Below, in pieces: positions 26,090 to 34,947 of a DNA stretch of 64,000 bases. Below the pieces are notes generated by a model. The model searched no databases. It was not told where the DNA came from and saw only the letters and a list, made by a program, of their open reading frames with translations. The stretch spans positions 408,422 through 472,421 of the forward strand of contig NZ_BAAARN010000005.1 in NCBI RefSeq assembly GCF_039532215.1. The letters run 5' to 3'. Numbering within the stretch: the first letter of the stretch is position 1; every line of letters starts with the position of its first letter. The stretch comes from Pedococcus aerophilus (GTDB lineage Bacteria; Actinomycetota; Actinomycetes; Actinomycetales; Dermatophilaceae). A program made the translations under genes and the position numbers.

Positions 26090-26381
26090 GGCGAGTTCTC
26101 TCGTGTGAGGGCCGGGGGTCCCTGCTCCTGCATCGACGAGCTCACCGCCAGGGGTGCGGTTCACTGCTCTGGTCCTGCAGGAGGCTCACAGAAAACCATC
26201 CGGATCAGGCTGCGTGAACAGACTTGACCAAGTGCATACCCAAACGTGGACAGACCTCCTCCGGACGGCTGAGTTGCCGACGTCGAAAGGCCAGCCGCCC
26301 CCTACGCCGAGCGGGCGACCACCGTTCCCGGTGATCGCCCGCTCGTCATGCTCAGCGCGTGTTGCCTACTGCTGCAAGCGC
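26090..26381. other. Intergenic region with sucD hairpin and leader of the propeller gene
   Basis: This stretch of 292 bp has no convincing open frame. The sucD-side end holds the hairpin 26308-26345. The part before the propeller gene is comparatively AT-rich around 26190-26250 and contains the dyad ACTTG-AC-CAAGT (26222-26233), a possible operator. I could not identify a known riboswitch. Confidence 0.5.
26308..26345 (-). terminator. Hairpin downstream of sucD
   Basis: CGAGCGGGCGA (26308-26318) pairs with 26335-26345, extended past one mismatch by CACC/GGTG, 37 bp after the sucD stop. Confidence 0.8.
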
Positions 26382-27275
26382 TCAGCCCGCCAGGCCGCGC
26401 ATGATCTCGCGCATCAGGTCGGCCGTGGCGGACGGCGTCTTGCCGACCTTCACGCCGGCGGCCTCGAGGGCCTCCTGCTTCGCGGCAGCAGTGCCGGCCG
26501 AGCCGGACACGATGGCGCCGGCGTGGCCCATCGTCTTTCCCTCGGGCGCGGTGAAGCCCGCGACGTAGCCGACGACCGGCTTGGTCACGTGCTCCTTGAT
26601 GTAGGCCGCCGCGCGCTCCTCGGCGTCGCCGCCGATCTCGCCGATCATGACGATCGCGTCGGTCTCGGGGTCGTTCTCGAACGCCTCGAGGCAGTCGATG
26701 TGCGTGGTCCCGATGATCGGGTCGCCACCGATGCCGACGGCGGAGGAGAAACCGAACTCCCGCAGCTCGTACATCATCTGGTAGGTCAGGGTTCCCGACT
26801 TGGAGACCAGGCCGATGCGACCCGGGCCCGCGATGTTGGCGGGGATGATGCCGGCGTTGGACTTGCCGGGGCTGATGAGGCCGGGGCAGTTCGGGCCGAC
26901 GATGCGGGTCGTGCCCTTCTCCTTGGAGTACGCGTAGAACTCGGCGGAGTCCTTGACCGCGATGCCCTCGGTGATGACGACCGCGAGCGGGATGGCCGCG
27001 TCGATCGCCTCGACCACGGCGGACTTCGCGAACGCCGGCGGGACGAAGATGACGGACACGTTCGCACCGGTGGCCTCGATGGCCTCGGCCACCGTGCCGA
27101 ACACCGGCACCGAGACGCCGCCGTCGAACTCGACCGTGGTGCCGGCCTTGCGCGGGTTCACGCCGCCGACGATCGAGGTGCCCGAGGCGAGCATGCGCTG
27201 CGTGTGCTTCATGCCCTCGGAGCCGGTCATGCCCTGGACGATGACCTTGGAGTTCTCGTCGAGAAAGATTGCCAT
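26382..27275 (-). CDS. sucD: Succinyl-CoA synthetase alpha subunit
   Basis: The 297-residue alpha subunit of succinate-CoA ligase (TCA cycle) has the CoA-binding N-terminus [50 protein letters not shown], and the phospho-histidine loop [13 protein letters not shown]. It lies 22 nt downstream of sucC and ends at a strong hairpin. Length and motifs are standard. Confidence 0.97.
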   Translation of the reverse strand: MAIFLDENSKVIVQGMTGSEGMKHTQRMLASGTSIVGGVNPRKAGTTVEFDGGVSVPVFGTVAEAIEATGANVSVIFVPPAFAKSAVVEAIDAAIPLAVVITEGIAVKDSAEFYAYSKEKGTTRIVGPNCPGLISPGKSNAGIIPANIAGPGRIGLVSKSGTLTYQMMYELREFGFSSAVGIGGDPIIGTTHIDCLEAFENDPETDAIVMIGEIGGDAEERAAAYIKEHVTKPVVGYVAGFTAPEGKTMGHAGAIVSGSAGTAAAKQEALEAAGVKVGKTPSATADLMREIMRGLAG

Positions 27276-27297
27276 TGTTGTTGTCTCCCGGCCCTTG

Positions 27298-28485
27298 TCA
27301 GTTCGTCGCGGCCGAAGCCAGCTCGGCGGCCTTGCGGGCCGCGCCGTCCATGGTCTCTTCGATGGTCACCAGCGGGTGGTTGGCGTCGGCGAGGATGCGT
27401 CGGCCCTCCTCCACGTTGTTGCCGTCGAGGCGCACGACGAGCGGCTTGGTCGCCTGGTCGCCGAGGGCCTCGAGGGCGCCGACGATGCCGTTGGCCACCG
27501 CGTCGCAGGAGGTGATGCCGCCGAACACGTTGACGAACACCGACTTCACCTGCTCGTCGCCGAGGATGATGTGCAGGCCGTTGGCCATGACCTCGGCCGA
27601 GGCGCCGCCACCGATGTCGAGGAAGTTGGCGGGCTTGGGCGACCCGGCGAACTCCTCACCGGCGTAGGCGACGACGTCGAGGGTCGACATGACCAGGCCC
27701 GCGCCGTTGCCGATGATGCCGACGGAGCCGTCGAGCTTGACGTAGTTGAGGCCCTTCTCCTTGGCCGCGGCCTCGAGCGGGTCGGCTGCGTCCTTGTCCT
27801 CGAGCGCCTCGTGGTCCGGGTGCCGGAAGTCCGCGTTGGCGTCGAGGGTGACCTTGCCGTCGAGGGCGACGATGTCGCCGTCCTCGGTCTTCACGAGCGG
27901 GTTGACCTCGACCAGCGTGGCGTCCTCGTCGCGGTAGACGGCCCACAGCTTCTCGAGGACGGGCGCGATCTTCGCGCCGGTCTCGGCGTCAAACCCGGCG
28001 GCCTCGACGATCTCGGCGGCCTTGGCCGCGTCGATGCCGGTGTTGGGGTCGACCGCGATGCGCGCGAGGGCCTCGGGACGTTCGACCGCGAGCTGCTCGA
28101 TCTCCATACCGCCCTCCTTGCTGCACATCGCGAGGTAGGTGCGGTTGGCCCGGTCGAGCAGCACGGAGAAGTAGTACTCCTCGGCGATGCGCGCGCCCTG
28201 AGCGATCATCACGGTGCCGACGGTGTGGCCCTTGATGTCCATGCCGAGGATCGCCTTCGCGTGCTCCTCGGCCTCGTCGGCGCTCTTGGCGACCTTGACG
28301 CCTCCGGCCTTGCCGCGGCCACCGGTCTTCACCTGGGCCTTGACGACGGTGACCCCGCCGCTCTTGGGTCCGATGGCCTCCGCGGCCTCGCGCGCCTGCG
28401 CGGGGGTGGTGGCGGTGGCACCGGCGAGCACGGGCACACCGTGCTTCTCGAACATGTCTCGAGCCTGGTATTCGAACAGATCCAC
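27298..28485 (-). CDS. sucC: Succinyl-CoA synthetase beta subunit
   Basis: The 395-residue ADP/GDP-forming beta subunit starts [19 protein letters not shown] (GTG 28485), has the ATP-grasp motifs [20 protein letters not shown] and VEVNPLV, and the C-terminal [18 protein letters not shown] and [16 protein letters not shown]. It forms the heterodimer with SucD. A GAGG lies 9 nt upstream, and a TAGTCT hexamer at 28527-28532 (minus strand) is a possible -10. Confidence 0.97.
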   Translation of the reverse strand: MDLFEYQARDMFEKHGVPVLAGATATTPAQAREAAEAIGPKSGGVTVVKAQVKTGGRGKAGGVKVAKSADEAEEHAKAILGMDIKGHTVGTVMIAQGARIAEEYYFSVLLDRANRTYLAMCSKEGGMEIEQLAVERPEALARIAVDPNTGIDAAKAAEIVEAAGFDAETGAKIAPVLEKLWAVYRDEDATLVEVNPLVKTEDGDIVALDGKVTLDANADFRHPDHEALEDKDAADPLEAAAKEKGLNYVKLDGSVGIIGNGAGLVMSTLDVVAYAGEEFAGSPKPANFLDIGGGASAEVMANGLHIILGDEQVKSVFVNVFGGITSCDAVANGIVGALEALGDQATKPLVVRLDGNNVEEGRRILADANHPLVTIEETMDGAARKAAELASAATN

Positions 28486-28526
28486 GTCTGACGTCCTCGT
28501 CTGCTGATGGGTGAGGTTCGGCCCCG

Positions 28527-28532
28527 AGACTA
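28527..28532 (-). promoter_or_regulatory. Possible -10 element (TAGTCT) of sucCD
   Basis: TAGTCT on the minus strand would give a start of transcription near 28520 and a leader of about 35 nt before GTG 28485. No good -35 is seen. Confidence 0.35.
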
Positions 28533-28672
28533 GTCCTGTCCGAGCACGGCCGGGCCCACGGGTGCGGTGGGTGGGAGCAATCTCACGACGAGCGGCGTCT
28601 GTGCTCAGTCCCGTGCGCGTCCGCGCCGCGCACCCTCCCCCGCCCGGCGGGGACCGTGGGAGGGTGTCCGGT

Positions 28673-29146
28673 ATGTCGCGTCCCACCACCGTGCCCGCGT
28701 TCAGTCTCGTCGCCCTCACCGCAGTACTCCTCACCGGAGGCTGCGGGTCCTCCAGCGACACCGCGACCACTCGGACGGTGACGAGCTCGTCCAGCAGCGC
28801 CTCCTCCTACCCGATCACCATCGAACGCAGCGGGGGCATCGCCGGGTTCGCCGACAAGGTCGTCGTGGAGCAGGACGGCTCGGCCACCGTGACGACGAAG
28901 TCCGGCACCAGCACGTGCACCGTGGGCCCCGAGACGCTCACGGCGCTCGCCCGGACGGCCACGGCCGGGGCGACCGGATCGACCACGACGGCCCCGCCCG
29001 GCGCGGACGCGATGGTCGTCACCCTCACGACCTCGAGGGGCACCATGGCCCTCGACGAGGGAGATCTCCCCGGCACCGCGCCCGAGGTGGGTGCCCTGCT
29101 CGAGGACCTCGCCAGGTCTGCCGCTGAACGGACCACCTGCCGCTGA
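28673..29146 (+). CDS. Emfourin-like lipoprotein (candidate M4 protease inhibitor)
   Basis: The 157-residue protein has a lipoprotein signal (hydrophobic [11 protein letters not shown] with the modified Cys in LLTGGC) and a Ser/Thr linker. Its small domain begins [20 protein letters not shown], continues with alternating [11 protein letters not shown], and ends [18 protein letters not shown] then [11 protein letters not shown]. The R-S-G-G-(F/I)-A-G start, mid-domain D-G, and final strand followed by a short helix are the pattern I know for protealysin inhibitor (emfourin) proteins. It converges on an M4 protease gene 59 bp away, the classic gene pairing. Membrane anchoring of such an inhibitor is unusual. 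Inhibition itself is inferred. Confidence 0.65.
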   Translation: MSRPTTVPAFSLVALTAVLLTGGCGSSSDTATTRTVTSSSSSASSYPITIERSGGIAGFADKVVVEQDGSATVTTKSGTSTCTVGPETLTALARTATAGATGSTTTAPPGADAMVVTLTTSRGTMALDEGDLPGTAPEVGALLEDLARSAAERTTCR

Positions 29147-29150
29147 ACGC

Positions 29151-29190
29151 GATGGTGCGCCGCCGACCTCGTGGTCGGCGGCGCACCATC
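29151..29190. terminator. 18-bp perfect hairpin between emfourin-like and M4 genes
   Basis: 29151-29168 pairs exactly with 29173-29190 around a TCGT loop, directly after the stop at 29146 and before the end of the converging M4 gene at 29206. It probably serves both directions. Confidence 0.88.
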
Positions 29191-29205
29191 ATCGATGGGC
29201 GTTGG

Positions 29206-30777
29206 TCAGCAGGTCTGCGAACCCGCCGGGACGGCGATGGCGTCGAACGCGGACTTCACGGCGACACAGGTCGGAGAGCCGGCGCCGTACAGCTCCTTGG
29301 CCGAGGCGATGGCGCCTTCACGGGCGGCCTTGTAGTCGCTGCGCGAGGTGAGCTTCGTGGACAGCGTGCGGTACCAGACCTTCTCGATGTTGGTCCGCCC
29401 TGCGCCGGTGACGGCAGGGGCGCTGCCGCACACGGGGCTGTTGTATGCGACGCCGTTGACGGTCTTCGCGCCAGAGCCCTCGGAGGCCAGGAAGAACCAG
29501 TGATTCAGCGGGCCGGAGGAGTAGTGCGGGTCGAGGTTCCGGGTGCCGGTGGTCCAGCAGTCCTGGGACCGGCCGTCCTTGCTCGGCCTGTCCATGTAGC
29601 GCAGCGGCGTGCCGTTGCCGTTGATGTCGATCTTCTCGCCGATGAGGTAGTCACCCGGGTCGGCGGCAGAGGCGGCGTAGAACTCCACGGCGGTGCCGAA
29701 GATGTCGGACGTCGACTCGTTCAGGCCCCCCGCGTCACCGCGGTAGACGAGGCCGGCCGTGTTCTCGGTGACGCCGTGGCTCATCTCGTGCCCGGCCACG
29801 TCGATCGAGGTGAGGGGCTTGGCGTTGCCGGCCCCGTCGCCGTACGTCATCTGGGTGCCGTCCCAGAACGCGTTGACGTAGGCGTTGCCGTAGTGGACCC
29901 GGCTGCGCGCGCCGACGCCGGTGTCCCAGATGCCGCTTCGGCCCTGGACGTTCTTGTAGTAGTCGAACGTCTTCTCGGCGCCGTAGTGGGCGTCGACCGC
30001 GGCGGTCTGGCGCGAGCTCACCGAGCCGTTGCCCCAGATGTCGTCGGCATCGGTGAACTGCGTGCCGGTCCCCGTCGTCGCGCCGTTGAGGTCGGTTGTG
30101 TAGTTCCCGACCGAGTCCTTGAGCTGGTAGCTGCCCCCGGACAGGGTCGTGCCGAGCGTGACGGTGCCGGAGTACTGCGAGTTGCCGGTGCCCTCCACGA
30201 TGTCGTCGTAGCTGTCCAGCGTGGCCCCGCTCCTCGCGTCGACGATGGTGTGCAGACGACTCGGGGTCTGGTCGGCCCTGACCCCCTCGGTGACGACGTC
30301 GTAGGCGAGGCGCGGTCCGGAGGCCGCGGCATACACGACGAGGTCCGAGCCGGCGGCGGTCCCGGCCTTGGCCGCCTTGCGGGCCTGCCCGGCCGACAGG
30401 CTGGGCGACGTCGCGACCTCGACCGACTTCGTGGCGTTCCAGCGCACCGACTTCGTGGCACCGCCTGCGGCCCGTTCGACGACGAGGTCGCCGCCGATCA
30501 CCCTGAGGCCGTTGAAGGTCCGCTCGTACCGCACGTGCTTCGTGCCGTCGGTGTCGGTGACGACGCTCTTGGCCACGAGCTTCTGTCCGGAGCCGAGGCC
30601 GAGGGCCTTGGCCGCGTCGGCCACCTTGGACTGCTCGGCGACGACGGCCGGGGCCGCCGCGGCGGACCGGGCGGTCGAACCGCCGGTGGCCGGGGCGGCC
30701 TGGGCGGCGGCGAGCGGCGTCGCGACAGCTGCTGCGACGACCACGCCGAACGCGAGGCCTGCTGACATCTTCTTCAC
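29206..30777 (-). CDS. Secreted M4 (thermolysin-family) metalloprotease, short form
   Basis: The 523-residue preproprotease has a Sec signal (MKKMSAGLAFGVVVAAAVA, cleavage near AQAAPA), an FTP/PepSY propeptide (about residues 55-195), then the M4 catalytic domain. H330-E-M-S-H334 binds zinc with E331 as catalytic base; E354 in GGLNESTSD is the third ligand; GPLNHWFFLASEGS is the later active-site region. It ends in a Cys (SQTC) without the extra C-terminal domain of its paralogue at 32489. GTG 30777 has AAGGAG 5 nt upstream. It lies 106 bp downstream of the M28 gene. Confidence 0.93.
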   Translation of the reverse strand: MKKMSAGLAFGVVVAAAVATPLAAAQAAPATGGSTARSAAAAPAVVAEQSKVADAAKALGLGSGQKLVAKSVVTDTDGTKHVRYERTFNGLRVIGGDLVVERAAGGATKSVRWNATKSVEVATSPSLSAGQARKAAKAGTAAGSDLVVYAAASGPRLAYDVVTEGVRADQTPSRLHTIVDARSGATLDSYDDIVEGTGNSQYSGTVTLGTTLSGGSYQLKDSVGNYTTDLNGATTGTGTQFTDADDIWGNGSVSSRQTAAVDAHYGAEKTFDYYKNVQGRSGIWDTGVGARSRVHYGNAYVNAFWDGTQMTYGDGAGNAKPLTSIDVAGHEMSHGVTENTAGLVYRGDAGGLNESTSDIFGTAVEFYAASAADPGDYLIGEKIDINGNGTPLRYMDRPSKDGRSQDCWTTGTRNLDPHYSSGPLNHWFFLASEGSGAKTVNGVAYNSPVCGSAPAVTGAGRTNIEKVWYRTLSTKLTSRSDYKAAREGAIASAKELYGAGSPTCVAVKSAFDAIAVPAGSQTC

Positions 30778-30818
30778 GAGATCTCCTTCGGGGGGAAGTG
30801 CGCCGGTGTGGCGCTGTG

Positions 30819-30860
30819 GTGGTGGCGGGAACGAGCTGGAGGTCTCGCTCCCACCACCAC
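30819..30860 (-). terminator. Hairpin after the M28 aminopeptidase gene
   Basis: 30819-30835 pairs with 30844-30860 (15 of 17 matched, the other two possible G-U in RNA), loop 8 nt, 24 bp past the M28 stop and before the M4 start. Confidence 0.65.
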
Positions 30861-30883
30861 CGGCTCTGGGGTGGCCGCTGCGG

Positions 30884-32323
30884 TCAGCTCACGGTCACGG
30901 CGGTGTCGTCGACGACGAACGAGGTCTGGAGCGAGGAGTCCTCTGACATCAGGAGCTTCACCGAGACGGTCCTGCCCTTGTAGGCGGTGAGGTTGAAGGA
31001 CTTCTGGGCGTACGTGGCGTTGGCACCGACGTTGGAGTAGGTCGCCAGCGTCGTGGTGGTGGCGCCGTCGACCACCTGCGCACGCAGGGTGTCGTAGGCG
31101 GTGCTCCCGGTCTCGGCCGTGTCGACCCGGAGCCAGAACGTCAGCGTCGCCGAGGTGGCCGTCGAGGGGATGGTCACGGACTGTGCGATGTTCTCCGACG
31201 ACGTCGCGCCGTTGCCGCCGAGCCACGCCTTCCACGACCCGGTGCGCGCCGGGCGCCCGGTGTTGTTGGTGATCGGGCCGGACGTCCCGGTCCAGCTCAC
31301 CGCGCCGGACTCGAAGCCGGGGTTCGCCAGCAGGTTCGAGCCGGCGGGGGGCGTCGTCGTCCCGTAGTCCTTGGCCGCATAGAGCCAGAGCATGTGACCC
31401 AGGGCGTCGATGTTGCGGTCGAGGGCGGTGAGGTCGAGGTTCGAGACCGAGTCGCACGAGGAGTGGTAGCAGGGGTCGAAGGCCCGCCCGGAGGTCCCGC
31501 CCCACTTCTGCGCCTGGGCCGACGTCTTGAGGGTCTCCGCGCCGCTGAAGATGCCCGCGGTGGGGATGCCATAGGAGCGGAACGCGGCGTGGTCGCTGCG
31601 ACCCTGCACGTCGATGTACTCCCAAGGGATGCCCTTGGACGTGTAGTAGCTGGTGAACTCGTCGCGTGCGCTGTTGCCGGCGGGGTTGTCGTCGTAGACG
31701 AAGTAGCCCGGGTTGGGCGAAGCGATCATGTCGACGTTGAGGTAGACCCGGATCTTGTCCTTCTCCGCGGTGGAGAGGCTGTTCATGTAGTACTTCGAGC
31801 CGAGCAGACCGAGCTCCTCGGCGCCCCAGAACCCCACGCGCAGCTTGTTCTTCGCGCTCTGGCCGCTCGCGGCATACGCGAGGGCCGCCTCGAGCACCCC
31901 CGCGCTCCCGGAGCCGTTGTCGTTGATGCCGGGGCCGTTCGACACGCTGTCGAGGTGGCCACCGAGCATGACCACGTTGTTGGCGTCGCCGCCGGGGAGC
32001 TCGGCGATGAGGTTCTGCGTGGTGCCGGCACTGGTACTGAAGCTCTGCACCGTGGTCGTGAAGCCCGCTGCGTCGAGCTTGCCCTTCACGTAGTTGATGG
32101 AGGCCGTGTACCCCGAGCGGCCGGTGTAGCGGTTGCCGCCGTTGGCGGTCGCGATCGCCTGGAGCTGGTCGAGGTGCGCCTTGGTGTTGGTGACCGAGAT
32201 GTCGGGGCTGGCGGCGGCCTGCGTGGCGGGCGCGAGGGCGACCAGGCCGGCTGCGGCGACGGCCGTGGCGGTCAGCGGCGCGAGGAGGCGGGCGAGTGGG
32301 GACCGGTGCTGCGTGGGAGGCAT
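30884..32323 (-). CDS. Secreted M28 zinc aminopeptidase with C-terminal binding domain
   Basis: The 479-residue Streptomyces griseus aminopeptidase-like protein begins with a signal peptide ending ATQAAA. The catalytic domain shows the zinc ligands and bases H123 (GGHLDS), D135 (GINDNGSG), E169/E170 (GAEELGLLG), D198 (NVDMIASP) and H287 (CYHSSCD). From about residue 330 a separate ~150-residue domain starts NLLANPGFESGAVSW and ends SFVVDDTAVTVS; it is nearly the same as the C-terminal domain of the M4 protease just upstream. It should remove N-terminal residues from peptides made by the M4 enzymes. An AGGAAG site precedes ATG 32323. Confidence 0.92.
   Translation of the reverse strand: MPPTQHRSPLARLLAPLTATAVAAAGLVALAPATQAAASPDISVTNTKAHLDQLQAIATANGGNRYTGRSGYTASINYVKGKLDAAGFTTTVQSFSTSAGTTQNLIAELPGGDANNVVMLGGHLDSVSNGPGINDNGSGSAGVLEAALAYAASGQSAKNKLRVGFWGAEELGLLGSKYYMNSLSTAEKDKIRVYLNVDMIASPNPGYFVYDDNPAGNSARDEFTSYYTSKGIPWEYIDVQGRSDHAAFRSYGIPTAGIFSGAETLKTSAQAQKWGGTSGRAFDPCYHSSCDSVSNLDLTALDRNIDALGHMLWLYAAKDYGTTTPPAGSNLLANPGFESGAVSWTGTSGPITNNTGRPARTGSWKAWLGGNGATSSENIAQSVTIPSTATSATLTFWLRVDTAETGSTAYDTLRAQVVDGATTTTLATYSNVGANATYAQKSFNLTAYKGRTVSVKLLMSEDSSLQTSFVVDDTAVTVS
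30887..31336 (-). repeat. 450-bp C-terminal module, copy A (in M28 gene)
   Basis: This codes for the NPGFESGAVSW...SFVVDDTA domain. It aligns without gaps to 32492-32941 at both DNA and protein level, with long identical stretches such as the TGTSGPITNNTGR block. Confidence 0.85.
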
Positions 32324-32443
32324 GGGTGGCTTCCTGGTGGGCGTTCCCGGCAGCGGTGGCCGGCGCGGGACACGGACGGGGTGCACGTGCGGAGGGACGC
32401 GGTGGGCGCCCTGGGGTGACACGGGGACGCGGGGGTGTGGCAC

Positions 32444-32483
32444 GGACGTGGGCCGGCGCTCGCACGGGCGCCGGCCCACGTCC
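32444..32483 (-). terminator. 16-bp perfect hairpin after the long M4 gene
   Basis: 32444-32459 pairs exactly with 32468-32483 (8-nt loop), 6 bp beyond the stop of the M4 gene at 32489 and upstream of the M28 gene. Confidence 0.85.
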
Positions 32484-32488
32484 CCTCG

Positions 32489-34534
32489 TCAGCTGGTGGC
32501 GAGGGCGGTGTCGTCCACGACGAACGACGTCTGCAGCGAGGAGTCCTCGTTCATGAGGAACTTCACCGAGATCGTCTTGCCCTTGTAGGCCGTCACGTTG
32601 AACGACTTCTGGGTGTACGTCGCGTTGGTGCCGACGTTGGAGTACGTCGCCAGCGTCGTGGTCGTGGCGCCGTCGACGACCTGGACCTTCATGGTGTCGT
32701 AGGCCGTGCTGCCGGACTCAGCGGTGTCGCTGGACAGGTAGAACGACAGCGTGGCCGCGGTCACCGTCGACGGGATGGTGACGCTCTGCTGGATCGTCTC
32801 CGTCGTGGTGGCGCCGTTGCCGCCGAGCCAGGCCTTCCACGAGCCCGTGCGGGCTGCGCGGCCGGTGTTGTTCGTGATCGGGCCGGACGTGCCGGTCCAG
32901 CTCACGGCACCGGACTCGAAGCCCGGGTTCTGCAGGAGGTTGCCACCGGTGGGCGGCGGCGTGGTGCCACCGCAGGTCTCGGTGCCGGCCGGGACGGCGA
33001 TTGCCGTGAAGGCCTTCTCCACCGCGGTGCAGGTCGCGCTCGTCGCGCCGAACAGCTCCTTGGCCGAGGCGATCGCACCGTTGCGGGCCGCGGCGTAGTT
33101 GCTGCTCGAGGTGAGCTTCGTCGACAGCGTGCGGTACCAGACCTTCTCGACGTTGCTGCGGCCGGCGCCGGTCACGGTCGAGCCGTCACAGGTGGGGCTG
33201 TTGTAGGCGACACCGTTGACGGTGCGGGCACCGGAGCCCTCGGAGGCCAGGAAGAACCAGTGGTTGAGCGGACCCGAGGAGTAGTGCGGGTCGAGGTTCT
33301 TCGTGTTGGTGGTCCAGCAGTCCTGCGAGGCGCCGTCCTTGCTGGGCTTGTCCATGTAGCGCAGCGGGGTGCCGTTGCCGTTGATGTTGATCTTCTCGCC
33401 GATGAGGTAGTCACCCGGGTCGGCGGAGGAGTTCGCGTAGAACTCGACGGCGGTGCCGAAGATGTCGGAGGTCGCCTCGTTCAGGCCACCCGCGTCACCC
33501 GAGTAGGCCAGGCCCGCGGTGTTCTCGGTGACGCCGTGGCTCATCTCGTGGGCGGCGACGTCGATGGAGGTGAGCGGCTTGGCGTTGCCGGCGCCGTCGC
33601 CATAGGTCATCTGGGTGCCGTCCCAGAACGCGTTGTTGTACGCGTTGCCGTAGTGCACGCGGCTGCGTGCGCCGACACCGGTGTTCCAGATCCCGTTGCG
33701 GCCCAACACGTTCTTGTAGTAGGCGAAGGTCTTCTCAGCGCCGTACTGGGCGTCGACGCCAGCGGTCTGGCGCGACGTGGTGGAGCCGTTGCCCCAGACG
33801 TCGTCGGCGTCCGTGAACTGGGTGCCCGTGCCGGAGGTCGCACCGTTGAGGTCGGTCGTGTAGTTCCCGACCGAGTCCTTCAGCTGGTAGGTGCTGCCCG
33901 ACAGGGTCGAGTTGAGGGTCACGGTGCCGGAGTACATCGAGTTGCCGGTGCCGTTGACGACCTCGTCCCACGAGGTCAGGACGGCGCCGCTCCTGGCGTC
34001 GACGAGGGTGTGCAGGCGGCTCGGGGTCTGGTCGGCCTTGACCCCCTCGGTGACGACGTCCCAGGCCAGGCGCGGCGATCCGCTGCCGGCCCAGACGACG
34101 AGCTCGCCGTCGTTCTTCTTCGGCGCGTAGCCGGCGCGCTTGGCGCCCGAGCTCTCGGCCGAGGTCTCGCTGACGGAGGGGCTGGTCGAGGCGACGGCCA
34201 CCTTGCCGTTGCCGTTCCAGCGCACGTCGCGCACCGACCCGGACTTCGCCTTCTCGACGACGAGGTCGCCGCCGACGACGCGCAGGCCCTTGTAGGTGCG
34301 GTCGTAGCGGACGTGCTTGGTGCCGTCGGGGTCGGTGACGGCGTTGCGGACGACGAGCTTCTCGTCGCTCGAGAGCCCCAGGGCGGTGCGGTCCTGGTCG
34401 GCCCCTGCCTGGGCGGTGGCGGCAGGCGCCTGGTTCGGTGCCGCGGTGGGGGCGGCGGAGGCGGCAGACAGTGGGGTGGCCACTGCTGCTGCGACTGCGA
34501 CGCCGAGTGCGGCGCCGGTGGACAGTCGGATCAC
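32489..34534 (-). CDS. Secreted M4 (thermolysin-family) metalloprotease, long form with C-terminal domain
   Basis: The 681-residue preproprotease has a signal peptide (VIRLSTGAALGVAVAAAVA), an FTP/PepSY propeptide to about residue 195, then an M4 catalytic domain with H329-E-M-S-H333 and E353 (GGLNEATSD). After a GGTTPPPTGG linker it carries the ~150-residue binding-type domain shared with the M28 enzyme. The catalytic half is highly similar to the protease at 29206, with long identical stretches, so the two are recent paralogues. GTG 34534 has AGAGGA 7 nt upstream. A vegetative-type promoter is visible about 110 bp upstream. Confidence 0.93.
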   Translation of the reverse strand: MIRLSTGAALGVAVAAAVATPLSAASAAPTAAPNQAPAATAQAGADQDRTALGLSSDEKLVVRNAVTDPDGTKHVRYDRTYKGLRVVGGDLVVEKAKSGSVRDVRWNGNGKVAVASTSPSVSETSAESSGAKRAGYAPKKNDGELVVWAGSGSPRLAWDVVTEGVKADQTPSRLHTLVDARSGAVLTSWDEVVNGTGNSMYSGTVTLNSTLSGSTYQLKDSVGNYTTDLNGATSGTGTQFTDADDVWGNGSTTSRQTAGVDAQYGAEKTFAYYKNVLGRNGIWNTGVGARSRVHYGNAYNNAFWDGTQMTYGDGAGNAKPLTSIDVAAHEMSHGVTENTAGLAYSGDAGGLNEATSDIFGTAVEFYANSSADPGDYLIGEKININGNGTPLRYMDKPSKDGASQDCWTTNTKNLDPHYSSGPLNHWFFLASEGSGARTVNGVAYNSPTCDGSTVTGAGRSNVEKVWYRTLSTKLTSSSNYAAARNGAIASAKELFGATSATCTAVEKAFTAIAVPAGTETCGGTTPPPTGGNLLQNPGFESGAVSWTGTSGPITNNTGRAARTGSWKAWLGGNGATTTETIQQSVTIPSTVTAATLSFYLSSDTAESGSTAYDTMKVQVVDGATTTTLATYSNVGTNATYTQKSFNVTAYKGKTISVKFLMNEDSSLQTSFVVDDTALATS
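32492..32941 (-). repeat. 450-bp C-terminal module, copy B (in long M4 gene)
   Basis: This partner of 30887-31336 codes for NLLQNPGFESGAVSW...SFVVDDTALATS. The two copies have the same length, pointing to duplication or gene conversion within the protease island. Confidence 0.85.
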
Positions 34535-34947
34535 GAGTGTTCCTCTTCTCGGACAGGGCGCGGGTGGGACCCCGCACCATGAGGCGACGTCGATCCCCTC
34601 CGAACCGGCACGAGATGACCGTGGGCGTCGGCGCCGTGCCGACCTAACCTGTCGGGCGAACACAGGGTCAATGAAACTTGCGAAGACTTTGCCAAATGCG
34701 TGGGAACCTGCGGTTCAAGGGGATTCGTGGCGCACCTTCTTCTGCTCTTGGCCAAGTCCGTGCCAGCGACGACCCGTCGACCCCGCTGCACCGTCCACCA
34801 CTCGACACGACTCATCCACCATGCGGACCTACGTGTCGTTCGGGTGTGAAGGCGAGGGTTCGGTGAACGTAACCCCCGGATCCAGGCCCTCGTTGTCCCG
34901 TCACGAGGCGCGGTCACCCGGCCCGCCGACCCACCCGCGGAGGCCCG
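34535..34947. other. 413-bp divergent intergenic region between protease and CocE genes
   Basis: No credible gene is present. It holds the minus-strand promoter at 34642-34671, a relatively AT-rich stretch just upstream of it (34672-34705), a CTTGGCCAAG palindrome near 34748, and, on the plus strand side, the GGAGG 4 nt before ATG 34948. I see no hairpin terminator. Confidence 0.5.
34642..34671 (-). promoter_or_regulatory. Promoter of the long M4 protease gene
   Basis: On the minus strand TTGACC (34666-34671), an 18-bp spacer and TTAGGT (34642-34647) form a housekeeping-type promoter. Transcription would start near 34635, giving a leader of about 100 nt. Confidence 0.5.

Noticed and set aside
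26090-26280. Possible c-di-AMP-type riboswitch in the leader of the propeller protein gene
   Set aside because: A GGAGCAGGGACCCC stretch is suggestive, but the paired conserved segments and pseudoknot of that class could not be found.
28673-29146. Ordinary hypothetical lipoprotein with no link to its neighbours
   Set aside because: The RSGGIAG pattern and its position converging on an M4 protease gene make the emfourin reading more likely, though not proven.
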